The notes under the pieces were generated by a model. That model had not been told where the DNA came from and did not search any database. It saw only the letters and a list, made by a program, of their open reading frames with translations. From an uncultured Pseudomonadota bacterium (lineage in GTDB: Bacteria; Pseudomonadota; Gammaproteobacteria; Burkholderiales; Methylophilaceae): a stretch of DNA of 11,977 bases. Positions 1-6,122 of this stretch are shown one piece after another (position 1 is the stretch's first letter; each line of letters starts with the position of its first letter). The translations under genes were made by a program, and so were the position numbers. Where the stretch lies: assembly GCA_903854305.1 (NCBI GenBank), contig CAINWC010000124.1, forward strand, positions 1 to 11,977. Direction: 5' to 3'.

Positions 1-381
1 CTCCATCCACTTCTTACGCAACTCACTTTTTTTATCTGCGGATAACGCCTGAAATTGCTGATGTTTTTTTCTTGCATTTTCACGCTCATAGGGCGTCATG
101 CGACTCCAGTTGGTGAGTCGCTTTTGCACTAACGTTTGCTTGCCTGGATTCATTTTCGGGTAATCACGGGCAATATCCAGCATTTTTTCACGTTGCCATG
201 GACGCAATGTATCCCATTCTGAAGCCAATGGGTTTAATACCTGACGCTGATCATTGTTCAACTGCGCCCAAGTGACGATGGCATCATCAGCGAGCGCTAG
301 ACCATTAAACAACTGACCGCCAAACCATAGCGCCAACAAAAATATAAAGCTTGTTTTTAATCTCTTTTGGAAACTAACCAT
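1..381 (-). CDS. DUF3106 family secreted protein (partial, C-terminus beyond left edge)
   Basis: The 127 visible codons begin at an ATG whose A is at 381 and stay open to base 1. A Shine-Dalgarno-like AAGGGA lies about 9 bases upstream of the ATG. Residues 1-31 look like a signal peptide: basic MVSFQKRLK, a hydrophobic core, then a likely cut after ALA before DD. The mature part is basic and rich in Trp, Arg, Gln and Lys. It carries the TWAQLNNDQRQVLNPLASEW, LRPWQREKML and NWSRMTPYERENARKK type segments that mark DUF3106. Proteins of this family have no established function; a periplasmic location is inferred from the signal peptide. The start lies inside the DUF3619 gene (25-base overlap), so the two are probably translationally coupled as the third and second genes of the sigma factor operon. 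The family assignment is fairly secure; the role is unknown. Confidence 0.85.
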   Translation of the reverse strand, partial: MVSFQKRLKTSFIFLLALWFGGQLFNGLALADDAIVTWAQLNNDQRQVLNPLASEWDTLRPWQREKMLDIARDYPKMNPGKQTLVQKRLTNWSRMTPYERENARKKHQQFQALSADKKSELRKKWME

Positions 382-803
382 GTATCAAATCCCTTATCTG
401 CATAAGCTTCTGGTGGCAAATCAGAGGCCAACAAGAATGCATCACTATTTTCTAAATTAGTATTAACGGCGAGCTGTTGTGCCGCAAAAAATGCCAATAA
501 CATCGCACCAAGAACAACAGCCACGGACAGAGCACGATGATGCGCAATATACTGCTCAACATTGCTGCCAAACCATGACAGCACATTGCCGCTCTGGTGA
601 ATGGTTTGCGCTTGCTGACTCGCTAACGTTTTCACAGCCAAGCCACGCGCCACCGACAGGCGCTTTGCCGTCACGGCCGTTAAGTGTTGCGCATGGTCAT
701 CTAATAAATCGGCGATATAATGCGCCACTTGTGCCTCTGTCAGCACATGAGATTCGGACATATTGCTATCAATTTTATTTGTATTATTTTCGGACATACT
801 CAT
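357..803 (-). CDS. DUF3619 family single-pass membrane protein, candidate anti-sigma factor
   Basis: Encodes 148 residues starting at ATG 803. This start is preferred over a TTG at 806 and an ATG at 797 because a strong AAGGAGG (816-810) sits 6 bases upstream of it. Residues 1-90 are hydrophilic (predicted cytoplasmic), residues 91-110 form one hydrophobic membrane segment, and the short C-terminus carries DLPPEAYADKGF (128-139), typical of DUF3619. The topology and the position directly after a sigma-70 family gene (26 bases between stop and start) resemble anti-sigma factors that hold a sigma factor at the inner membrane. That role is inferred from context; the family has no established biochemical function that I know of. 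It shares 25 bases with the downstream DUF3106 gene. The coding sequence is intact although the upstream sigma gene is interrupted, so its putative partner may be missing. Confidence 0.85.
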   Translation of the reverse strand: MSMSENNTNKIDSNMSESHVLTEAQVAHYIADLLDDHAQHLTAVTAKRLSVARGLAVKTLASQQAQTIHQSGNVLSWFGSNVEQYIAHHRALSVAVVLGAMLLAFFAAQQLAVNTNLENSDAFLLASDLPPEAYADKGFDTWLVSKRD

Positions 804-829
804 CAATCGCCTCCTTGCTATTCAAACCC

Positions 830-1420
830 TTATTCACTAACTTCGAGTTTGATTAAACCAAGCTTACCTAAACCTTGCTTTTTCAACTCCGTAGCCAACG
901 CATGAACCGCTCGGGAACAGTGCGTTTTAACGCTACCATCCGAGCAACCCATAATTTTTGCCGTTTCAGCCACATCCATCTCCTCCCAATAACGCAACAC
1001 AAAGGCTTCCCGTTGACGTGCAGGTAATTTTTGCAGGGCAATTTCAACTAACTTAATTGTTTGACTACGCTCAAGTTGCGCTGATGGCTCATCACTATCA
1101 TCTTAAACGTCAATCGTTTCCAATGGATCTCGGTCTTCGCCGTCTTCAGCGCTGCCGCCGAATGAAGATAATAAGGTTGTCCAGAGATTACGCACTTTTT
1201 GCCTGCGCCAATAATCGCGCATGGTATTTTGCAAAATGCGCTGAAAAAGCATCGGCAACTCTGCAATTGGCTTCTCGCCATATTTTTCCGCGAGCTTCAT
1301 CATCGCATCCTGCACAATATCAAGCGCGACATGTTCATCTCGCACGGCGTATGCCGTCTGCCTGAATGCGCGACGCTCTATTGCTTCAAGAAAATCAGAA
1401 AGTTCTTTAGCTGTTGCCAT
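830..1420 (-). pseudogene. RNA polymerase sigma-70 family factor, interrupted by an in-frame TAA
   Basis: Read from ATG 1420 this is a sigma factor of 196 codons plus stop (830-832), but codon 106 is TAA (1105-1103). The first 105 residues hold region 2: the DIVQDAMMKLAEKYG stretch and the FQRILQNTMRDYWRRQKVR helix used for core binding and -10 recognition. The next 90 codons, in the same frame, hold region 4: LPARQREAFVLRYWEEMDVA then the helix-turn-helix MGCSDGSVKTHCSRAVHAL. A single substitution (for example GAA to TAA, in an acidic linker reading IDV-stop-DDSDE) accounts for the break; no frameshift is needed. As sequenced, only a region-2 fragment would be made. I see no good in-frame restart before region 4; the first in-frame GTG, TTG and ATG lie inside it. 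Alternatives are a base-call error, a suppressed stop, or a very recent mutation. No clear Shine-Dalgarno precedes the start. Two downstream genes appear to belong to the same operon. Confidence 0.85.
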
Positions 1421-1488
1421 TTAAAAGATTATTGCCATGATGCTAATCATTTACCCATTAACCAGTATTGTTTAGCCGTGAAAATTAA

Positions 1489-1497
1489 AGTATATCA
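1489..1497 (-). promoter_or_regulatory. Candidate extended -10 promoter for the sigma factor operon
   Basis: On the minus strand the bases read TGATATACT, that is a TGn extension followed by a TATACT -10 box. Transcription would begin near 1482, giving a leader of about 60 bases before ATG 1420. No good -35 box is visible at the expected distance, which is tolerable for an extended -10 promoter. The -35 region would overlap that of the divergent plus-strand promoter. Confidence 0.35.
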
Positions 1498-1507
1498 GGT
1501 TTACATT

Positions 1508-1535
1508 TTGCGCTACGCTTAAGGTTAGATACAAT
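1508..1535 (+). promoter_or_regulatory. Candidate sigma-70 promoter for the PP0621-pilS-pilR operon
   Basis: TTGCGC (1508-1513), a 16-base spacer and TACAAT (1530-1535) resemble -35 and -10 boxes. The start of transcription would fall near 1542. That leaves about 25 bases of leader before the ATG at 1567, but only about 10 before an in-frame TTG at 1552, which favours the ATG as the true start. The promoter lies back to back with the candidate sigma factor promoter. Confidence 0.4.
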
Positions 1536-1566
1536 CACATCAATTCAATCGTTGAGTACAACACAC

Positions 1567-1803
1567 ATGTGGAGATTCATTTTCTTAGGGTTTATCATTT
1601 GGTTTGGCATTTATATATTCAAACGAAATATGGGTCAATCTAACGCTCCCAAAGCCAACGATCATATTGAAAGTGCTGAAAATGTAGAAAATGTAGAAAA
1701 TATGGTGCAATGCGCCACTTGTGACGTGCATTTACCTAGGTCAGAAGCCTTTTTGGTCGGTGGTAATTTTTACTGTAGTAAAAAACATATTCAAAACAAA
1801 TGA
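1567..1803 (+). CDS. PP0621 family small membrane protein with C-terminal zinc-ribbon motif
   Basis: Encodes 78 residues. Residues 2-18 form one hydrophobic membrane segment followed by KRN. An acidic ENVENVENM linker (about 39-46) comes next, then a C-terminal cysteine/histidine cluster: C49 and C52 (CATC), H55, C70 and H74 in FYCSKKH. This layout matches the small PP0621 family, which has no established function; zinc binding is inferred from the Cys/His pattern. ATG 1567 is chosen over the in-frame TTG at 1552 because the hydrophobic segment then begins at once, as in relatives, and because of the predicted transcript start. No convincing Shine-Dalgarno is visible for either. The stop codon overlaps the pilS start (ATGA, 1800-1803), so it is probably co-translated with the kinase and may act with it at the inner membrane. 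The linker is encoded by a 9-base tandem repeat. Confidence 0.8.
   Translation: MWRFIFLGFIIWFGIYIFKRNMGQSNAPKANDHIESAENVENVENMVQCATCDVHLPRSEAFLVGGNFYCSKKHIQNK
1678..1703 (+). repeat. 9-base tandem repeat in the PP0621 gene
   Basis: GAAAATGTA occurs twice in tandem (1678-1686 and 1687-1695), followed by a degenerate third copy GAAAATATG (1696-1704). It encodes the acidic ENVENVENM linker. The unit length is a multiple of three, so changes in copy number would keep the reading frame. Confidence 0.6.
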
Positions 1804-3509
1804 GTTTTTTAAACTTCAATTCAAATACAGATTTATCAAGTGCTGATTTATCGAGCGCAGATTTATTAAGTGCAGATTTACCAAGCACATATTTAAATCA
1901 AGCACTTACACATCAAAGTAGTCATCTGATACAAACGCAGGCGATTAATGTACTCAACATTTTTCGATTCACCCTCAGCCTTATTTTTGTTTGCACTAAC
2001 CTCTATATGGGCAAAGAAAACTGGTGGGAGAAAGGTCATTCGCTGCTGTTTTTTAACTTATCGTTGGCTTACCTATTATTCAGCGTAGTCATACTGCTCA
2101 CCAGCCCACTCAAATCAGCCTCCCATCGATTCGCACTTCCACTACAAGTCATTATCGATATCACTTTTATTATTTTACTCATGTTTGCGGCAGGCGGCAT
2201 TCAAAGTGGTTTAGGACTGTTGCTCATCATTATTATTGTCACTGCCAGCCTTGTGAGCAATGGTCGTTTAGCCTTATTTTATGCAGCAGTGGCGAGTATA
2301 GGACTGTTACTTGAGCAAAGTTACCAGATTATCAAGTGGGATTTATCTGCGGCCTCTTTTACTCAATCGGTGATGTTGAGTGTCAGTTGCTTTGCTACAG
2401 CGGGACTGGCCTATAGTTTAGCAAAGCGTATGCAACGTAGCGAGGCGCTAGCTTCGGCACGTGGAATAGACCTTGAAAATCTAGAGCAAGTCAATGCACT
2501 GATTACGCAAGAAATGCAGGACGGTGTGATTGTAGTGGATCAGAATTTAAATATTCGCCACTACAATATACACGCAGCCTCCTTACTTTCATTGCCAGAA
2601 GAAAATACTGAAAATATCTCTTTGCCCAAAAACTCACCTGAAATAGCCTCGATATTTAGCCGCTGGATGAAAGGTGAGAATGCTAATAATAATTCAATTA
2701 CTTCAATCAGCAATCGAGAGCTGAAGCTTAGATTTATGCCGATTAATCAGCAGCTAGATACCGTGAACGAAGGTCATCATTTAAACCGTAACTTAGGTGC
2801 CGTCATTTTTATTCAGGATTGGAGCCAAATACAATCTACAGCGCAACAAACAAAATTGGCTGCGCTAGGTAGACTCACCGCCAATATCGCGCATGAAATT
2901 CGCAATCCATTAAGCGCTATCAGTCATGCAAACCAATTATTGCAAGAAGAGAACGCGCCAGGACCTACAGCGCGGATATTACAAATCATTGAAGATAATA
3001 TTCAACGGATCGACCAAATTATTAAAGATGTGCTTGAGCTTAATAGACGCGATCGCACACACCAAGAGCAGATTGACTTAAGCAAATTTTTACCCGACTT
3101 TTATAACCAATTCTGCACCGTTGAAAAATTAGCGACTTCAGACTTTCAACTAGAACCTTGCTTAGACACACAAATTGTTTCATTCGACCAGCGCCACTTA
3201 ACGCAAATTTTATGGAATCTTTGTAAAAATGGTTGGGAACACAGCCGCAAACAAACCAAGAGTCTTAGTTTGCGCTGCCTTGCCGTGAACAGTACCAGCT
3301 TAAACATTGAAATATTGGATGATGGAGAGGGCGTTGCAGAACAAGACCGCGCCAAATTGTTTGAACCATTTTATACCACTAAATCAACAGGCAATGGCTT
3401 GGGACTTTATATCTCACGTGAGCTCGCTGAAGCGAATGGCGCAAACTTGTATTATCAGGCGCTACCACAAGGCAGCACCTTTGCAATTCATCTAAAAAAG
3501 TCCCGCTAA
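1800..3509 (+). CDS. pilS: Sensor histidine kinase PilS of a PilSR two-component system
   Basis: Encodes 569 residues. It autophosphorylates and passes phosphate to PilR; in characterised bacteria PilSR controls type IV pilin transcription. After an unusual N-terminal tail (1-48), six hydrophobic segments lie at about 51-70, 81-101, 112-132, 136-154, 156-173 and 188-206, as is usual for PilS. A PAS-like region (about 228-345, beginning MQDGVIVVD) follows. The catalytic core has the H-box AHEIRNPL with phospho-acceptor H365, the N-box NLCKNG with N477, the G1 box DDGEG (507-511), the F-box FEPFYTTK and the G2 box GNGLGLYI. All key residues are present. The start overlaps the preceding stop (ATGA) and has no clear Shine-Dalgarno, so coupling is likely; no other in-frame ATG precedes the first membrane segment. 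Residues 11-30 are four DLxSA-type repeats absent from PilS proteins that I know. Assignment is strong; the input signal is unknown. Confidence 0.92.
   Translation: MSFLNFNSNTDLSSADLSSADLLSADLPSTYLNQALTHQSSHLIQTQAINVLNIFRFTLSLIFVCTNLYMGKENWWEKGHSLLFFNLSLAYLLFSVVILLTSPLKSASHRFALPLQVIIDITFIILLMFAAGGIQSGLGLLLIIIIVTASLVSNGRLALFYAAVASIGLLLEQSYQIIKWDLSAASFTQSVMLSVSCFATAGLAYSLAKRMQRSEALASARGIDLENLEQVNALITQEMQDGVIVVDQNLNIRHYNIHAASLLSLPEENTENISLPKNSPEIASIFSRWMKGENANNNSITSISNRELKLRFMPINQQLDTVNEGHHLNRNLGAVIFIQDWSQIQSTAQQTKLAALGRLTANIAHEIRNPLSAISHANQLLQEENAPGPTARILQIIEDNIQRIDQIIKDVLELNRRDRTHQEQIDLSKFLPDFYNQFCTVEKLATSDFQLEPCLDTQIVSFDQRHLTQILWNLCKNGWEHSRKQTKSLSLRCLAVNSTSLNIEILDDGEGVAEQDRAKLFEPFYTTKSTGNGLGLYISRELAEANGANLYYQALPQGSTFAIHLKKSR
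1830..1889 (+). repeat. Four tandem 15-base repeats at the 5' end of pilS
   Basis: Four imperfect 15-base units run head to tail: 1830-1844, 1845-1859, 1860-1874 and 1875-1889. Each starts GATTTA and continues like TCAAGTGCT. They encode DLSSA, DLSSA, DLLSA and DLPST, resembling the A(D/N)LxX pattern of pentapeptide-repeat proteins. Third-position differences between units suggest the array is not brand new. Confidence 0.8.
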
Positions 3510-3526
3510 TAAAGGCGCAATAGATC

Positions 3527-4927
3527 ATGACTCAAAAACTAACATGCTTAATCGTCGATGACGAAACGAACATTCGAGAGCTGCTAATGATGACATTAGA
3601 GCGGATGGATATTGAAACTTATAGTGCCAGTGGCGTTGAGGAAGCAAAGATGCTACTCAAACAACGTCCCTATGCGCTTTGCCTCACGGACATGCAAATG
3701 CCGGATGGTACTGGGCTAGATTTAGTGAATTATATTAGTGAGTTTCATACTGGTTTGCCAGTTGCCGTGATTACCGCGCATGCCAGCGCAGAAAATGCCG
3801 TGTGTGCCCTTAAAGCGGGTGCTTTTGATTACCTAACCAAGCCAATCTCTTTAAAACAATTACGTCCAGTGATTGAGTTTGCGCTTAAATTGCCTGCACA
3901 AAGTAATCCCAGTAGCACTAATACACTCGAATTGATTGGTGACTCAGAGCCCATTCAATACGTTCGCGGCATGATTGCAAAGTTAGCGCGTAGCCAGGCA
4001 CCTGTATATATCAGTGGTGAATCTGGTAGCGGTAAAGAACTTGCCGCTAAACTTATTCATAAAAACAGCTCTCGGGCTGAAGGTGCATTCATTGCGGTGA
4101 ACTGCGGCGCAATCCCAGAAAACTTGATGGAAAGTGAATTTTTTGGTTACAAAAAAGGTGCCTTTACCGGCGCAAATCAAGATAAAGAAGGCATGTTTCA
4201 GGCAGCCAGTGGCGGAACACTTTTTCTGGATGAAGTCGCGGATTTACCGCTCGCCATGCAAGTGAAGCTATTGCGTGCTATTCAAGAGAAAAAAGTACGT
4301 ATGGTTGGTGGCACCAGCGAAGAGGCTGTTGACGTGCGCATTATTAGCGCCACGCATAAAAACTTGAGCGAAATGATGGATGCCGGATTGTTCAGACAAG
4401 ATTTATATTATCGACTCAACGTGATCCAGCTCAAGATGCCAGCCTTGCGCGACCGTCCGAGTGATATCCCATTATTGGCCAAGTTATTGATGACTAAGCT
4501 TTGCACTGGCATGGGCATTTCAGAGCCAGAGATAACGAGTGCCACACAAATATATATCTCAAAATTACAGTTTCCGGGCAATGTGCGTGAGCTAGAGAAC
4601 ATTCTGGAACGCGCTTTAGCGATGTGTGATGGTCAAACGATCACGATTGAAGACTTATTGCATGAGGATAAATTAAAGTTAGAAATCCCTAAAAAACAGT
4701 CGTTTGACCCTGACCAAACGCTTGAAGTCAGTTTATCTGACTATCTTGAAGATATTGAAAAAAGAGCCATTGTTAATGCTTTAAATAAAGCGAATAACAA
4801 CAAAACAGCTGCGGCAAAATTACTCGGCGTCAGTTTTCGCACCTTGCGTTATCGACTATCGAAGCTAGGCTTAGCAAAAGAAGAAGATGCAGATCTGGAT
4901 ACTGAGACTATTGAGGCTCAAGAGTGA
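3527..4927 (+). CDS. pilR: Sigma-54-dependent response regulator PilR
   Basis: Encodes 466 residues, an NtrC-type activator that binds DNA upstream of sigma-54 promoters and uses ATP to open them. The receiver domain (about 1-120) has D11, D12, phospho-acceptor D55 in LTDMQMPDG, T83 and K105. The AAA+ domain (about 137-375) has Walker A GESGSGKE (164-171), the sigma-54 contact loop GAFTGA (211-216), Walker B TLFLDEVADL and the arginine-containing FRQDLYYRLNV. A Fis-type helix-turn-helix ends the protein (about 410-450, NKTAAAKLLGVSFRTLRYRL). All functional residues look intact. It starts 17 bases after pilS, with AAGG about 11 bases upstream of the ATG, so it is in the same operon and is the cognate partner of PilS. 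The usual target is the pilin gene; none is in this window, so the target is inferred. The stop codon lies within the loop of a perfect inverted repeat. Confidence 0.93.
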   Translation: MTQKLTCLIVDDETNIRELLMMTLERMDIETYSASGVEEAKMLLKQRPYALCLTDMQMPDGTGLDLVNYISEFHTGLPVAVITAHASAENAVCALKAGAFDYLTKPISLKQLRPVIEFALKLPAQSNPSSTNTLELIGDSEPIQYVRGMIAKLARSQAPVYISGESGSGKELAAKLIHKNSSRAEGAFIAVNCGAIPENLMESEFFGYKKGAFTGANQDKEGMFQAASGGTLFLDEVADLPLAMQVKLLRAIQEKKVRMVGGTSEEAVDVRIISATHKNLSEMMDAGLFRQDLYYRLNVIQLKMPALRDRPSDIPLLAKLLMTKLCTGMGISEPEITSATQIYISKLQFPGNVRELENILERALAMCDGQTITIEDLLHEDKLKLEIPKKQSFDPDQTLEVSLSDYLEDIEKRAIVNALNKANNNKTAAAKLLGVSFRTLRYRLSKLGLAKEEDADLDTETIEAQE

Positions 4928-4942
4928 ATAAGTGAGCCTCAA
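4911..4942. terminator. Inverted repeat at the pilR stop, between convergent genes
   Basis: TTGAGGCTCA (4911-4920) and TGAGCCTCAA (4933-4942) are perfect reverse complements with a 12-base loop that contains the pilR stop codon. The stem sits between the convergent ends of pilR and the antiporter gene. No T-run follows on either strand, so it is not a canonical intrinsic terminator. It could be a bidirectional terminator, an RNA 3'-end protector, or a protein-binding site. Confidence 0.4.
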
Positions 4943-4953
4943 CTTGCAGTCAT

Positions 4954-5955
4954 TTATCGTAACACTAGCACCAAATAAGTCACATACATCGCGCCATTGA
5001 CCAGCAAATGCCACACTCGAATGCCACTTTTTGCCACTAAATAACGTAACCAAATAGCTGCAATCATGGTCATGGCAATACCCAACACCACTTCTTGGCG
5101 AGGCGCCCACGGCGTGAGCATAATGCCGATTGCCGGCAACAAAGTGCCTTGAAAAACCATTGCACCTGTGATGTTGCCAAATGCTAAGGTGTCTTTGCCT
5201 TTACGAATCCACAAAATGCTGTTCACTTTTTCTGGTAACTCTGTGGCAATAGGAATAATCAATAAAGACAATAATAACGCGGAAATACCAATGATATGCG
5301 CTGCTGCCTCCACGCCATTAATAAAGCCCTTAGCACCTGCTATTAGCAAGGCCACACCTAAGACCAACTGAATCATAATGACGATCATGTTATTGGGCAA
5401 ACCAATTTTGCACAGAAACATAGCGCCGCCAGCTTCGGTTGCGTGGCCATCTTCTACCAGTGCTTTTGAAGCATTGAGTGTCATCATTACGTAAATGAAA
5501 TAAATCATTACCATGCAAGCGCCTAGGCCATAACGTATGATGGATAAGGTATGCGGTACATACATGGCAATGGCGGCAAAGCTGAATGCAATGATGAAGA
5601 AGTTCAGGTCGCGCGTTAAACCTGTGCGTTCTGGCCGTAAATGACCTTGCGTACCACGACGCTTCCAAACAGAAAGTGCCATCAATGATATTGATAGTGT
5701 TGCCAACATCAACGGTGCACCCAATATGGAGCCCACGCCAATTTCTTCGTTGGTTGCCACATTTTGTGTACCCGCCAGTAACGCCAGTAGCGGCACCATT
5801 GTTTCAGGTAATGCGGTACCTACTGCGGCAAACAGCGAGCCTGTCACGCCTTCTGAAATGCCCAGTTTTTCACCTAAGTGTTCCAGTGCATTGGTAAACA
5901 CTTCAGCTGCGATTAAAATCACGATCAGCATCAAAAATAGTTGAAAAAATACCAT
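4954..5955 (-). CDS. Sodium/calcium antiporter family (CaCA) membrane protein
   Basis: Encodes 333 residues, nearly all in about ten hydrophobic segments, as expected for an inner-membrane cation/Ca2+ exchanger. Two inverted family repeats are visible. The first has GTALPET with E51, then IGVGSILGAP. The second has PIATELPEKVN with E239 and E242, then FGNITGAMVFQG. The paired PE motifs are the cation-binding signature of the CaCA superfamily. The first repeat lacks the GN dipeptide usual after the PE helix, so ion preference cannot be read from sequence. The central hydrophilic stretch (roughly 98-112, KRRGTQGHLRPER) links the halves. Start ATG 5955 has AAGGA (5969-5965) 9 bases upstream. The gene is convergent with pilR and divergent from ampD. 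The family assignment is good, but the transported ions (Ca2+ against Na+ or H+) are inferred from family. Confidence 0.85.
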   Translation of the reverse strand: MVFFQLFLMLIVILIAAEVFTNALEHLGEKLGISEGVTGSLFAAVGTALPETMVPLLALLAGTQNVATNEEIGVGSILGAPLMLATLSISLMALSVWKRRGTQGHLRPERTGLTRDLNFFIIAFSFAAIAMYVPHTLSIIRYGLGACMVMIYFIYVMMTLNASKALVEDGHATEAGGAMFLCKIGLPNNMIVIMIQLVLGVALLIAGAKGFINGVEAAAHIIGISALLLSLLIIPIATELPEKVNSILWIRKGKDTLAFGNITGAMVFQGTLLPAIGIMLTPWAPRQEVVLGIAMTMIAAIWLRYLVAKSGIRVWHLLVNGAMYVTYLVLVLR

Positions 5956-6122
5956 GAAGTTTTGTCCTTGAATTAATTGCCGGGGTTAAATGCATGGGTT
6001 AAAACGTATGTTAAGTGCATTTAATTTGTAATGACGTGATTTTATCGGATTACTGCGATAGATAACGCAATATACAACTAAAGTTTTTGTATAAAACAAG
6101 TTTTCGCATAAGATTAGCATCT
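5956..6122. promoter_or_regulatory. Divergent intergenic region with a 9-bp inverted repeat
   Basis: This AT-rich gap separates the divergent antiporter and ampD genes and should hold both promoters. TTAAATGCA (5986-5994) and TGCATTTAA (6016-6024) are perfect reverse complements separated by 21 bases, a possible operator. TATACA (6071-6076) is a possible -10 box for ampD, but no good -35 box accompanies it. Confidence 0.35.

Noticed and set aside
479..856. Plus-strand open frame of 125 codons opposite the DUF3619 gene
   Set aside because: It has no recognisable family features and lies antisense to a gene with a strong ribosome site and family match.
1103..1105. Recoded stop such as selenocysteine in the sigma factor
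   Set aside because: The codon is TAA, not TGA, and lies in an acidic linker with no reason for a special residue.
1048..1281. Open frame on the minus strand overlapping the sigma factor stop, which might rescue region 4 by frameshifting
   Set aside because: It is in a different frame from region 4 and ends at 1048 before the helix-turn-helix; region 4 lies in the same frame as region 2, so no frameshift is involved.
1552..1566. Upstream TTG start for the PP0621 gene
   Set aside because: It adds five residues without a ribosome site and would leave only about 10 bases of leader from the predicted promoter.
1830..1889. CRISPR-like or intergenic VNTR array
   Set aside because: The units are contiguous without spacers, in frame and coding within pilS.
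6087..6122. Upstream TTG start for ampD adding twelve residues
   Set aside because: No Shine-Dalgarno, and the added basic residues are not typical of AmpD; the ATG at 6123 gives a normal-length protein.
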